Under the pieces are notes generated by a model. It saw only the letters and a program-made list of their open reading frames with translations, was not told the DNA's origin and did not search any database. Shown piece after piece: positions 1-8,133 of a stretch of 64,000 nucleotides of DNA. The DNA is from Brevibacillus laterosporus (GTDB lineage Bacteria > Bacillota > Bacilli > Brevibacillales > Brevibacillaceae), in NCBI RefSeq assembly GCF_030489605.1, contig NZ_JAUKFY010000001.1, forward strand, positions 248,001 to 312,000, given 5' to 3'. The position numbers and the translations under genes were made by a program. Every line of letters begins with the position of its first letter. The first letter of the stretch is position 1.

Positions 1-192
1 CACCGCGTCTGCGATGGCCTCTTTGGCAATTTGCTCTGATTTCTGCTTGGCGATCACTAATAAGGTAGGTTTAATTTTTTGCTCTAGGAAGACGATACTC
101 TGGATGATGATTGCAAGAAAAATAATGAAGGTAATAAAAAAAATTTTCTTTTTGGACGTCCGAATGCGCCGGCGTCTCATGCGAATAGCCAT
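1..192 (-). CDS. yunB: Sporulation protein YunB (5' part only)
   Basis: The gene runs off the left edge, so only its first 64 codons are present. The start is the ATG at 190-192 on the minus strand, behind a GGGGTGAT ribosome site. The product begins with a very basic stretch (MRRRRIRTSKKK), then one hydrophobic membrane segment (about residues 18-34), then VFLEQKIKPTLLVIAKQKSE. This basic-TM-'FLEQ.I.PTL..IA' start is typical of YunB, a sigma-E controlled membrane protein needed for full sporulation in Bacillus subtilis. Its biochemical role is not known. The assignment rests on the N-terminus alone. Confidence 0.75.
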   Translation of the reverse strand, partial: MAIRMRRRRIRTSKKKIFFITFIIFLAIIIQSIVFLEQKIKPTLLVIAKQKSEQIAKEAIADAV

Positions 193-268
193 CTAGATCA
201 CCCCATCTGTAGACTATATGTTACAAATAGGGAGAAACATGACAGCTTGCCAAGGGTTCATGCAAAGA

Positions 269-304
269 ACTTCATTTATGAAGTGAGAATATTTCGTTTA
301 TAAT
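269..304 (+). promoter_or_regulatory. Candidate promoter and operator of the HAD gene
   Basis: A -10 element TATAAT lies at 299-304. A 7-bp inverted repeat ACTTCAT-TT-ATGAAGT (269-284) covers the place where the -35 would be, and the -35 itself (TTATGA) is weak. The dyad could be an operator. This is inference from position. Confidence 0.35.
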
Positions 305-335
305 GAACGGTAAATCAAAAAAAGGAGTGAAGCGC

Positions 336-1118
336 ATGCCCTACAAGGTTATCTTTTTTGATATGGATGGCACGTTGTTAAATGAGCAGAAGCAGATTCC
401 AGAGGATACTCGAAAAGCACTCCGTCAGCTACAGGCTAGCGGGATTCATACGGTTATTGCTACTGGGCGTTCACCGTTTCATGTTCGAGACCTCGCAGAG
501 GATTTAGGAATTGAGACACTGGTATGCTTTAATGGTGCGTATGTAGAGCACAAAGGGGAAGTGGTTTATTCTACTCCTATTGATGCTGAAAGTATTGAGA
601 AACTGTACCAGCTTGTGATGGCACGTGATCATGCTCTTGTGTATTTGAGTGACGACTCCTTTTATGCGACACATGAGGGAAATGAGATGGTGAATCGTGC
701 TGTTTCCTCTATTCTATTTGACCCGCCCGGCATGAATGCAGAGGCATTCCGTAACAAGCCGATTTACCAATGCTGGCTTCACTGTGCTCAAGGAGAAGAA
801 GGGGTCTACGAGCAAGACGATGCGCTTCAAAACGTGCGCTTTTTCCGTTGGCATGATGTGTCCTTGGATGTGATGCCAAAGGATGGCTCTAAGGCAAAAG
901 GCATTGAAGCCTTGCTACAGCACCTAACAGTAGATCGGTCAGAAGCGGTAGCCTTTGGTGATGGCAAGAATGACATTGAGATGATTCAATTTGTAGGAAT
1001 GGGAGTAGCGATGGGAAATGCGCATCCTGACGTATTTCCACACGCAAACTATGTCACGAAGCACGTAGATGAGGGCGGTATCAGCCATGCTTTAAAGGAA
1101 TTGAACATCTTGCTGTAA
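336..1118 (+). CDS. Cof-type HAD-family phosphatase
   Basis: A 260-residue cytosolic HAD-superfamily hydrolase of the Cof/YwpJ type, which dephosphorylates small phosphorylated metabolites or FMN; the substrate cannot be read from sequence. Motif I is FFDMDGTLL near the N-terminus (nucleophile and acid/base Asp), motif II is ATGRS, and motif IV is GDGKNDIEM near residue 210, with the preceding Lys of SKAKGIEAL as motif III. The length is normal for the family. The start chosen is the ATG at 336 because AAAGGAG lies 9 bases upstream; an in-frame ATG at 303 has no ribosome site. The gene stands alone, followed by a terminator. Confidence 0.9.
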   Translation: MPYKVIFFDMDGTLLNEQKQIPEDTRKALRQLQASGIHTVIATGRSPFHVRDLAEDLGIETLVCFNGAYVEHKGEVVYSTPIDAESIEKLYQLVMARDHALVYLSDDSFYATHEGNEMVNRAVSSILFDPPGMNAEAFRNKPIYQCWLHCAQGEEGVYEQDDALQNVRFFRWHDVSLDVMPKDGSKAKGIEALLQHLTVDRSEAVAFGDGKNDIEMIQFVGMGVAMGNAHPDVFPHANYVTKHVDEGGISHALKELNILL

Positions 1119-1121
1119 AGG

Positions 1122-1160
1122 AAAGCCGACCGTCTTTTTCAGGGACGATCGGCTTTATTT
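1122..1160 (+). terminator. Terminator after the HAD gene
   Basis: Inverted repeat AAGCCGACCGTC / GACGATCGGCTT with one mismatch, followed by TTATTT. Confidence 0.8.
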
Positions 1161-1188
1161 CATTAGCTAGAAAAATTGTCATTTTACC

Positions 1189-1231
1189 TGTGATTTACCA
1201 CACATCTGCTGGTCTTTTTCTATACTATACT
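1189..1231 (+). promoter_or_regulatory. FNR-dependent promoter of nirBD
   Basis: TGTGA-TTTACC-ACACA (1189-1204) matches the Gram-positive Fnr palindrome TGTGA-N6-TCACA at 9 of 10 positions. A -10 TATACT at 1226-1231 predicts a start near 1238, which puts the site centre at about -41.5, the classic class II activator position. A second palindrome, TGTGC-ATTATT-TCACA, lies at 1339-1354 inside the resulting leader of about 150 nt. Sites were read by eye; the regulator is inferred. Confidence 0.6.
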
Positions 1232-1386
1232 CGGTCTGTACACAGATAAAAAGAGCAGTAAAATCCTTGGTATATCAATGCTTTACATGAAGTGAAAATA
1301 GATCATAGAGCGAATTTAGAATCACGTAGAGTCATTTTTGTGCATTATTTCACAAACATATATAGAATATTTTGGGGGGATTGTCT

Positions 1387-3822
1387 ATGAAGAAGCAACG
1401 TCTCGTATTAATCGGAAATGGTATGGCTGGCGTCAATGTTATTGAACAAATCTTAAAGAACAACAAAGAGATGTATCATATCACAATCATAGGAAACGAA
1501 CCGCATCCCAACTACAATCGCATTATGCTTTCGTATGTGCTGGAAGGCAGTAAAACGATTGATGATATCGTGTTAAATGACTATAGCTGGTATCAAGACA
1601 ATCAGATTGATCTACAAACAGGCACAGCAGTGACTCATATTGATACCGAAGCGAAAAAGGTGTACACAGATAATGGATCGGTATTTTCTTACGATAAAGC
1701 CATAATCGCTACTGGCTCTCAACCATTTGTTTTACCTGTGCCTGGTGCGGATAAACAAGGAGTAATTGGCTTTAGAGACATTCAGGATTGCAATCAAATG
1801 ATAGAAGCTGCTAAAACCTGTAAAAAAGCTGCCGTGATTGGTGGCGGTCTGTTGGGCTTGGAAGCAGCTAAGGGCTTGGTTCATTTGGGAATGGAAGCAA
1901 CGGTCGTGCATTTAGGCAATGTTTTAATGGAACGGCAACTGGATGACACGGCAGCAAACATGCTAAAAGAAGAACTAGAGCGTCAGGGCATCCGATTTGC
2001 AATGGAAAAACAAACGGTAGAGCTGCTTGGCGACGAGCGAGTCTCGGGACTTCGTTTTGCAGATGGAAGCGCTTTGGAGACCGATTTTGTTGTAATGGCA
2101 GTGGGAATCGTACCGAATACCAGCGTGGCCAAAGCAAGCAATATTGAGGTAGCACGAGGAATTGTTGTAAATGACCTGCTGCAAACATCGGCACCAGATG
2201 TGTATGCGGTTGGGGAATGTACTCAGCATCGCGGACTTTGCTACGGTTTGGTAGCTCCATTATTTGAACAGGGTGCTGTATTAGCCAAGCATTTATGTGA
2301 GCTTGAGACGAAGGGCTATGAAGGCTCCGTTGTATCTACTAAATTAAAAATTTCTGGAGTTGACGTATTTTCAGCAGGTGAATTTCAGGATCAAGCGGAT
2401 ATGACCATCGTACGTATGCAGGATGATTGGAAGAAGATCTACAAGAAGATTCTGATTCGAGACAACAAAATCGTCGGCGGAATCCTATTCGGCGATGTTA
2501 ATGAGTCTGCTCGCTTACAAAAGCTGATCAACAACCACACAGAAATGACCGACGAGGTGTACGCTTCCATAATGGGCGGAGGAGCTTGTTGTGGTGGAGG
2601 AAATCAAGCAGCTTTAGTAGCGGAGATGTCTGATGAAGAGATCATCTGCGGCTGTAACGGTGTCACAAAAGGGAGTATCGTGACAGCGATAAAGGAACAA
2701 GGCTGCTCAACGGTAGATGAAATAAAAGCCTGCACTGGTGCAGCACGATCCTGCGGGGGATGTAAGCCAATGGTGGAACAAGTGTTGCAATATGTGCTTG
2801 GAGATCATTTTGATATCAATGCCAATAAACAGGGAATTTGCGGATGTACTACGTTAAGCCGTGATGAAATCGTAGCCCAGATACAAGAGATGGGCCTTGC
2901 TACGATTAAAGAAGTAATGCATGTATTAGCATGGAAAAACCCAGAAGGCTGCTCCAAATGCCGTCCTGCATTGAACTATTACTTAGGAATGATTCATCCG
3001 ACAACGTATCAGGACGAAAAAGCTTCACGCTTTGTGAATGAACGTTTGAACGCTAACATTAATAAAGACGGTACCTATACGGTAGTACCACGTATGTACG
3101 GCGGGGTAACGACAGCGGAGGATTTGAAAAAGATTGCTGATGTGGCTGTGAAATATGATGTGAAAATGGTCAAAATGACAGGTGGACAGCGAATCGACCT
3201 GGTGGGTGTACAGAAGGAGGATCTGCCAAAAGTCTGGGCAGAGCTCGATATGCCGTCTGGTTATGCCTATGCCAAAGCCTTGCGTACAGTGAAAACCTGC
3301 GTTGGTTCTCGTTTCTGTCGATTTGGGACTGTTGATTCGATTGGGATGGGTATTGCTTTGGAGAAAAAATTCGAACGTCTCGATATGCCCGCTAAATTAA
3401 AAATGGCGGTAAACGGTTGTCCACGCAACTGTGCGGAGTCCTGCACAAAAGATATCGGGATTGTGGGTAACGATGGCGGATGGGAAATCTATGTTGGCGG
3501 TAATGGCGGTATTAAAGCACGTGTCGCTGATTTATTGTGCAAAGTAAAAAACGATGAGGAATTAGTTGAGATTTGCGGAGCAGTCATCCAATACTATCGT
3601 GAGACAGGCAAGTATCTAGAACGTACTTCTGAATGGGTCGAGCGAATGGGGTTGGAAATGATTCATAAAAATGTGGTTGAGGATGTAGAGAATCGTCAGC
3701 AGCTATTTGCTCGTATCGAATTAGCACTTGCTCAAGTCCAAGATCCATGGCAAAAAGTACTGCAGGATCAGGAAACCAGAACAAAGCTGTTTGAACCAAT
3801 TAAGGTGGAAAGTCTGTCATAG
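1387..3822 (+). CDS. nirB: Nitrite reductase [NAD(P)H] large subunit
   Basis: Cytosolic sirohaem enzyme of 811 residues reducing nitrite to ammonium with NAD(P)H, used in anaerobic nitrite detoxification or in assimilation. Domains in order: FAD/NAD(P)-binding oxidoreductase (GNGMAG near residue 10, second Rossmann motif GGGLLGLEAA near 155); two BFD-like [2Fe-2S] domains (CGCNG...CGGC near 420-465, and a second starting CGCTT near 485); ferredoxin-like half domain; then the sirohaem/[4Fe-4S] domain with CVGSRFC and NGCPRNC supplying the four cluster cysteines. All expected cofactor motifs are present. The start is ATG 1387, six bases after TGGGGGGA; an upstream in-frame TTG at 1372 lies inside that ribosome site. 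nirD follows after 49 bases. Confidence 0.95.
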   Translation: MKKQRLVLIGNGMAGVNVIEQILKNNKEMYHITIIGNEPHPNYNRIMLSYVLEGSKTIDDIVLNDYSWYQDNQIDLQTGTAVTHIDTEAKKVYTDNGSVFSYDKAIIATGSQPFVLPVPGADKQGVIGFRDIQDCNQMIEAAKTCKKAAVIGGGLLGLEAAKGLVHLGMEATVVHLGNVLMERQLDDTAANMLKEELERQGIRFAMEKQTVELLGDERVSGLRFADGSALETDFVVMAVGIVPNTSVAKASNIEVARGIVVNDLLQTSAPDVYAVGECTQHRGLCYGLVAPLFEQGAVLAKHLCELETKGYEGSVVSTKLKISGVDVFSAGEFQDQADMTIVRMQDDWKKIYKKILIRDNKIVGGILFGDVNESARLQKLINNHTEMTDEVYASIMGGGACCGGGNQAALVAEMSDEEIICGCNGVTKGSIVTAIKEQGCSTVDEIKACTGAARSCGGCKPMVEQVLQYVLGDHFDINANKQGICGCTTLSRDEIVAQIQEMGLATIKEVMHVLAWKNPEGCSKCRPALNYYLGMIHPTTYQDEKASRFVNERLNANINKDGTYTVVPRMYGGVTTAEDLKKIADVAVKYDVKMVKMTGGQRIDLVGVQKEDLPKVWAELDMPSGYAYAKALRTVKTCVGSRFCRFGTVDSIGMGIALEKKFERLDMPAKLKMAVNGCPRNCAESCTKDIGIVGNDGGWEIYVGGNGGIKARVADLLCKVKNDEELVEICGAVIQYYRETGKYLERTSEWVERMGLEMIHKNVVEDVENRQQLFARIELALAQVQDPWQKVLQDQETRTKLFEPIKVESLS

Positions 3823-3871
3823 TACAGAAATGATAATGGACCAATGTCATGAAAAAAAGGGGGAAAACAGG

Positions 3872-4198
3872 ATGGGAGATTTCACTAAAACAATCACGAT
3901 TGGACGAGTGGAAGAGTTCCCTGTTCAACTGGGGAGAGTGGTACAGCTAGGGGAGGAGCGAGTTTGCGTCTTTCGATTATCGGATGGGAATATGTATGCC
4001 CTTGAGGATAAAAGTCCGTATCGGGGAGGGCCTTTATCAGAAGGCATCGTTTCCGGCAAATATGTATACGATCCTCTTTATGATTGGAAGATTTGCTTAC
4101 AAAGCGGTCAGGTTCAGGCTCCTGACACAGGCCAGGTCAAAACCTATCCATTACAGGTGATAGATGATATTGTTTCGATTCATATGGAGTGCAGGTAA
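3872..4198 (+). CDS. nirD: Nitrite reductase small subunit, Rieske-like fold without cluster ligands
   Basis: Partner of NirB, 108 residues, with the Rieske-type fold of NirD/NasE. Family members that bind a [2Fe-2S] cluster carry CPH...GPL...CPLH.W; here the same stretch reads KSPYRGGPLSEG and YDPLYDWKI. Both Cys and both His ligands are therefore replaced (Ser, Tyr, Asp, Tyr) while the surrounding Gly-Pro-Leu and Trp framework is kept. Escherichia coli NirD also lacks ligands, so the subunit can be structural. The start is the ATG at 3872, preceded by AAGGGGGAAAACAGG. A terminator follows directly, closing the nirBD operon. Confidence 0.9.
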   Translation: MGDFTKTITIGRVEEFPVQLGRVVQLGEERVCVFRLSDGNMYALEDKSPYRGGPLSEGIVSGKYVYDPLYDWKICLQSGQVQAPDTGQVKTYPLQVIDDIVSIHMECR

Positions 4199-4204
4199 AA
4201 GTGA

Positions 4205-4243
4205 ATGATACAGGTTTATAACCTGTATCATTTTTGTTTTTTT
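4205..4243 (+). terminator. Terminator after nirD
   Basis: Perfect 11-bp stem ATGATACAGGT / ACCTGTATCAT with a TTATA loop, followed by TTTTGTTTTTTT. Confidence 0.9.
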
Positions 4244-4316
4244 GATGATCCGAAATGTGTTATATATCAATGGTTTTTAGTGTTACAACAGTTTTATAAG
4301 TGAAATGAAACAAATT

Positions 4317-4389
4317 TGTGAACCATATCACAAAACAGGTACAAATGTGATCTTTTTCACACACTGAGGTGCAATCTCTCTTGTATGAT
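4317..4389 (+). promoter_or_regulatory. Tandem FNR sites and promoter of pflBA
   Basis: Two perfect Fnr palindromes: TGTGA-ACCATA-TCACA (4317-4332) and TGTGA-TCTTTT-TCACA (4346-4361). A -10 TATGAT at 4384-4389 predicts a start near 4395-4396, so the downstream site is centred at about -41.5 and the upstream one at about -70.5. This spacing is characteristic of strong anaerobic activation. About 165 nt of untranslated leader follow before pflB. Confidence 0.75.
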
Positions 4390-4561
4390 GAAACTGTAAA
4401 GAGCAGTTGTTCAGAATGGAAACAAGCTCTTTTACGCAATAAATCCTTCAATAGCTTTTTAATCATATAGAATGGCCTTCGTTACAGGCAGAGACACCTC
4501 ATGTAAAGAGTTGTGCTGCCGAGTACAGAACAACGAGCCAATACTTGAGGAGGTATGTAAG

Positions 4562-6826
4562 ATGGCGATTCAAGAGAAAGACCTGCAAACATTTGAACAC
4601 GCATGGAGAGGCTTTAAGCCAGGGAAATGGATGAAAACGATTGATACTCGTGACTTCATTGAAGAAAACATCACTCCTTACCATGGCGATGATAAATTTT
4701 TGGCTGGTGCTACTGCTAATACAAAAGCACTGTGGGACATCATCTCTGACTTAACAAAAAAAGAACGTGAAAATGGTGGGGTTCTTGATGTAGATGTTAA
4801 CACTCCTTCTACTATTACATCCCATAAACCAGGTTATTTGGATAAGGATAAAGAAAAGGTTGTAGGTTTACAAACAGACGAACCATTCAAGCGTTCGCTT
4901 CAGCCTTTCGGTGGAATCCGCATGATGATTGATGCTTGCAAGGCGTACGGCTTTGAAGTGCCGGAATCAATCATTAAGTTGTTTACCGATATTCGCAAAA
5001 CACATAACCAAGGCGTTTTCGATGCCTATACAGAAGAAATGAAAAAGGCTCGTCGTGCAGGCATTATTACAGGTCTTCCAGATGCTTACGGTCGCGGCCG
5101 CATTATCGGTGACTACCGTCGTGTAGCTTTATATGGTGTTGATCGTCTAATCGCTGAGAAAAAAGGCGACCTCCAACAATTGGAAGTAGATGCTTTAACA
5201 GAAGATGTTATTCGTTTACGGGAAGAAATCTCCGAACAAATTCGCTCCCTTCAAGAACTAAAATTGATGGCAAAAGAACATGGTTTTGATATTTCTGTGC
5301 CTGCTAAGAACGCACATGAAGCATTCCAATGGTTATACTTTGCTTACCTAGCTGCTATTAAAGAACAAAATGGAGCCGCAATGAGTTTAGGACGTGTTTC
5401 CTCGTTCTTAGATGCTTACATTGAGCGTGACCTTGCTGAAGGTACATTGACAGAGGAAGCGGCACAGGAACTGGTTGACCATTTCGTTATGAAGCTGCGC
5501 ATTGTTAAATTCCTGCGTACTCCTGATTACAATGAATTATTCTCCGGCGACCCAACCTGGGTAACTGAATCCATCGCTGGGATGTCCTTGAGTGGTAAAA
5601 CTCGTACAACGAAAAACTCTTTCCGTTTCTTGCATACACTCTATAATCTTGGTCCGGCTCCAGAGCCAAACTTGACTGTTCTTTGGTCTAAAGATCTTCC
5701 TGAGAACTTCAAAAAGTTCTGCGCAAAAGTATCCATTGAAACAAGCTCTATCCAATACGAAAACGACGATTTAATGCGTCCGTACTTTGGTGACGATTAT
5801 GGTATCGCCTGCTGCGTATCCGCTATGAGAATTGGTAAGCAAATGCAATTCTTTGGCGCACGTGCTAACCTTGCGAAAGCACTGCTTTATACAATCAATG
5901 GTGGTGTGGATGAGAAATCAGGCGTACAGGTAGGACCTCAATTCGCTCCTATTACTTCCGAGGTGCTTGACTTTGATGAAGTCATGGCGAAGTTCGACAA
6001 TGTTATGGAGTGGCTCGCGAAGCTATACATGAATACATTAAACGTAATTCATTACATGCATGATAAATACTCTTATGAGCGTATTGAAATGGCATTGCAC
6101 GACCGTGAAATCCTCCGCACGATGGCTTGCGGTATCGCTGGTTTATCTGTAGTAGCAGACTCCTTATCTGCAATCAAGTATGCGAAAGTAAAACCGATCC
6201 GTAATGAACAAGGTATTGCGGTCGATTTCGAAACAGAGGGCGAATATCCTCAATATGGTAATAACGATGATCGTGTTGACTCCATTGCAATTGATATCAT
6301 GGAGCGCTTCATGAACAAAATTCGTAAGCATAAAGCCTACCGTAATGCGTTGCCAACAATGTCAGTACTCACAATCACCTCCAACGTAGTTTATGGTAAA
6401 AAGACTGGTACGACTCCAGACGGACGTCAAGCTGGTGAACCATTTGCACCGGGGGCGAACCCAATGCATGGACGAGATAAAAAAGGTGCTTTAGCATCCT
6501 TGTCTTCCGTAGCTAAACTTCCTTATGAACATAGCTTGGATGGTATCTCTAATACATTCTCAATCGTGCCAAAAGCGTTGGGCAAAGACCTAGAATCTCG
6601 CGTTACTAATATGGTTGCGATGATGGACGGTTACATGACGCCAGACGGCGGTCATCACCTAAATGTAAACGTATTTGACCGTGAACAATTGCTGGATGCG
6701 ATGGAACGCCCAGAAGATTATCCGCAATTAACCATTCGCGTATCCGGTTATGCGGTTAACTTCATCAAATTGACTCGTGAACAGCAATTAGATGTTATCA
6801 ACCGTACTTTCCATGGCAAAATCTAG
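4562..6826 (+). CDS. pflB: Formate C-acetyltransferase (pyruvate formate-lyase)
   Basis: Glycyl-radical enzyme of 754 residues converting pyruvate and CoA to acetyl-CoA and formate under anoxia. The catalytic cysteine pair is seen in GIACCVSAM (residues 417-418) and the radical glycine in [10 protein letters not shown] (Gly 729). Length matches the family. The start at 4562 follows GAGGAGGT by six bases; an in-frame ATG at 4472 has no ribosome site and would add 30 unrelated residues. The activase gene follows after 141 bases containing two strong hairpins. Transcription is expected to depend on the two Fnr sites upstream. Confidence 0.97.
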   Translation: MAIQEKDLQTFEHAWRGFKPGKWMKTIDTRDFIEENITPYHGDDKFLAGATANTKALWDIISDLTKKERENGGVLDVDVNTPSTITSHKPGYLDKDKEKVVGLQTDEPFKRSLQPFGGIRMMIDACKAYGFEVPESIIKLFTDIRKTHNQGVFDAYTEEMKKARRAGIITGLPDAYGRGRIIGDYRRVALYGVDRLIAEKKGDLQQLEVDALTEDVIRLREEISEQIRSLQELKLMAKEHGFDISVPAKNAHEAFQWLYFAYLAAIKEQNGAAMSLGRVSSFLDAYIERDLAEGTLTEEAAQELVDHFVMKLRIVKFLRTPDYNELFSGDPTWVTESIAGMSLSGKTRTTKNSFRFLHTLYNLGPAPEPNLTVLWSKDLPENFKKFCAKVSIETSSIQYENDDLMRPYFGDDYGIACCVSAMRIGKQMQFFGARANLAKALLYTINGGVDEKSGVQVGPQFAPITSEVLDFDEVMAKFDNVMEWLAKLYMNTLNVIHYMHDKYSYERIEMALHDREILRTMACGIAGLSVVADSLSAIKYAKVKPIRNEQGIAVDFETEGEYPQYGNNDDRVDSIAIDIMERFMNKIRKHKAYRNALPTMSVLTITSNVVYGKKTGTTPDGRQAGEPFAPGANPMHGRDKKGALASLSSVAKLPYEHSLDGISNTFSIVPKALGKDLESRVTNMVAMMDGYMTPDGGHHLNVNVFDREQLLDAMERPEDYPQLTIRVSGYAVNFIKLTREQQLDVINRTFHGKI

Positions 6827-6849
6827 GCTTACATGTATCCCGACTGTTT

Positions 6850-6948
6850 CCGAGGCAGCTAGCTGGCTGCTTCGGACAACAGCAAGGGAAGGAAAGTGAC
6901 GGAGCATGACACACTAACTTAGAACAGCTTTCCTTCTCTTGCTGTTGT
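6850..6948 (+). other. Two RNA hairpins between pflB and pflA
   Basis: The first hairpin pairs 6850-6859 with 6866-6875 (10 bp with one G-U). The second pairs 6876-6896 with 6928-6948: 21 bp with a single G-U wobble and a 31-base loop. Neither is followed by a T run, so they look less like terminators than like RNA-processing or stabilising elements that could make pflB transcript more abundant than pflA. Confidence 0.7.
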
Positions 6949-6967
6949 GTAGAAAGGATTGATCAAC

Positions 6968-7708
6968 ATGAAAGGTCGAATTCACTCCCTTGAAACATTT
7001 GGTACTGTAGACGGTCCAGGTATTCGATTTGTACTATTTTTGCAAGGCTGTGCTTTAAAATGCAAATTTTGTCATAATGCAGATACATGGGATACAAGCG
7101 GTGGAACAGAGATGACGGTAGACGAGGTCTTGGCTGAAATTGAACCCTATCTGAATTACTATCGTAACTCTGGCGGAGGTCTGACAGTCACAGGCGGCGA
7201 GCCGACCCTGCAAGCTCCTTTTGTAACGGAGGTATTTACTGCTGTTAAAGAAAAATGGGGTCTTCACACTACGCTAGATTCTTCAGGCTTCTGTGACACA
7301 GCTAAGGCGGATAAATTACTGGAAGTGACCGATTTGGTCCTTCTTGATCTAAAACAGATGAATCGCGAAAAACATATCTGGCTTACCAGCCAACCAAATG
7401 ATCGGACGTTAACATTTGCCAAGTTTTTATCTGATCGCGGCAAAAAAATGTGGATTCGTCACGTGTTAATCCCAGGTATTACGGATTCGGCTGGTCATTT
7501 GCTTGAAATGGGGGAATTTATTGGCTCCCTACAAGGTGTGGAAAAAGTAGAAATTCTACCTTACCATGAAATGGGCATATATAAATGGGAGGAGCTGGGC
7601 AAAGAGTATCCGCTAAAAGGACAGCGCTCTCCCTCAGAGGAAGAAGTTAAACGTGCCTATGAATTAATTGAAAAAGGCAGAACGAATCAGCTTCAAGTAA
7701 TTAAATAA
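6968..7708 (+). CDS. pflA: Pyruvate formate-lyase activating enzyme
   Basis: Radical SAM activase, 246 residues, that puts the glycyl radical on PflB. The [4Fe-4S]/SAM motif is CALKCKFC (C-x3-C-x2-C) near residue 30, followed by HNADTWD, and TGGEPTLQ is the usual SAM-binding GGE motif. The N-terminus GRIHSLETFGTVDGPGIRF is diagnostic for PflA. The start used is ATG 6968, nine bases after GAAAGGA; an upstream TTG at 6959 directly abuts the ribosome site. Cotranscription with pflB is likely. Confidence 0.95.
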   Translation: MKGRIHSLETFGTVDGPGIRFVLFLQGCALKCKFCHNADTWDTSGGTEMTVDEVLAEIEPYLNYYRNSGGGLTVTGGEPTLQAPFVTEVFTAVKEKWGLHTTLDSSGFCDTAKADKLLEVTDLVLLDLKQMNREKHIWLTSQPNDRTLTFAKFLSDRGKKMWIRHVLIPGITDSAGHLLEMGEFIGSLQGVEKVEILPYHEMGIYKWEELGKEYPLKGQRSPSEEEVKRAYELIEKGRTNQLQVIK

Positions 7709-7720
7709 AAGATAGTCGAT

Positions 7721-7764
7721 AAAGCCAAACTCGCTCTGGATTAAGGAGGGTTTGGCTATTTTAT
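7721..7764 (+). terminator. Terminator after pflA
   Basis: Stem AGCCAAACTC / GGGTTTGGCT with one mismatch next to the loop, followed by ATTTTATT. Confidence 0.75.
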
Positions 7765-8133
7765 TGCGGCAAATGATCTCTCGTGTAATCTTTTAATTGC
7801 TCACCCTTTTTCCACTATTAAGTTCGCTTTTGTCAACATTCCTTATGACGGAACTAGATTTTCATTTTGTTAAATACGAAACGAGACCATTCTAGTATTA
7901 AGTCATGAACAAGACATTGTGAATTGCCAAAAGATAGTCCATTGATAGAATGGAGAATGGATCTTGGAAGCAGATAAGATTTTTAACAAATCATAGTAAA
8001 TTTGACCTAGAAGAATCGGGGATTTCCCGATCTTTTTTCTTGTGGATGAGCAAAAAACCTATTATTGACAAAAATGTAAATTAAATATAAGGTTTAAATG
8101 AAAAAATCAAATTTTATTAAGGGAGGTAACAAA
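7765..8133 (+). promoter_or_regulatory. Intergenic leader before the radical SAM operon
   Basis: This 369-bp gap has no convincing gene. It contains a short intrinsic terminator-like hairpin (ATCGGG / CCCGAT at 8015-8031, followed by CTTTTTTCT), then a candidate promoter with -35 TTGACA (8065-8070) and -10 TATAAG (8086-8091) separated by only 15 bases. The upstream terminator may end a short RNA or isolate the operon. No riboswitch was recognised. Confidence 0.5.

Noticed and set aside
4472-4561. An N-terminal extension of PflB from the ATG at 4472
   Set aside because: No ribosome site, no similarity to PflB, and the canonical start with GAGGAGGT is at 4562.
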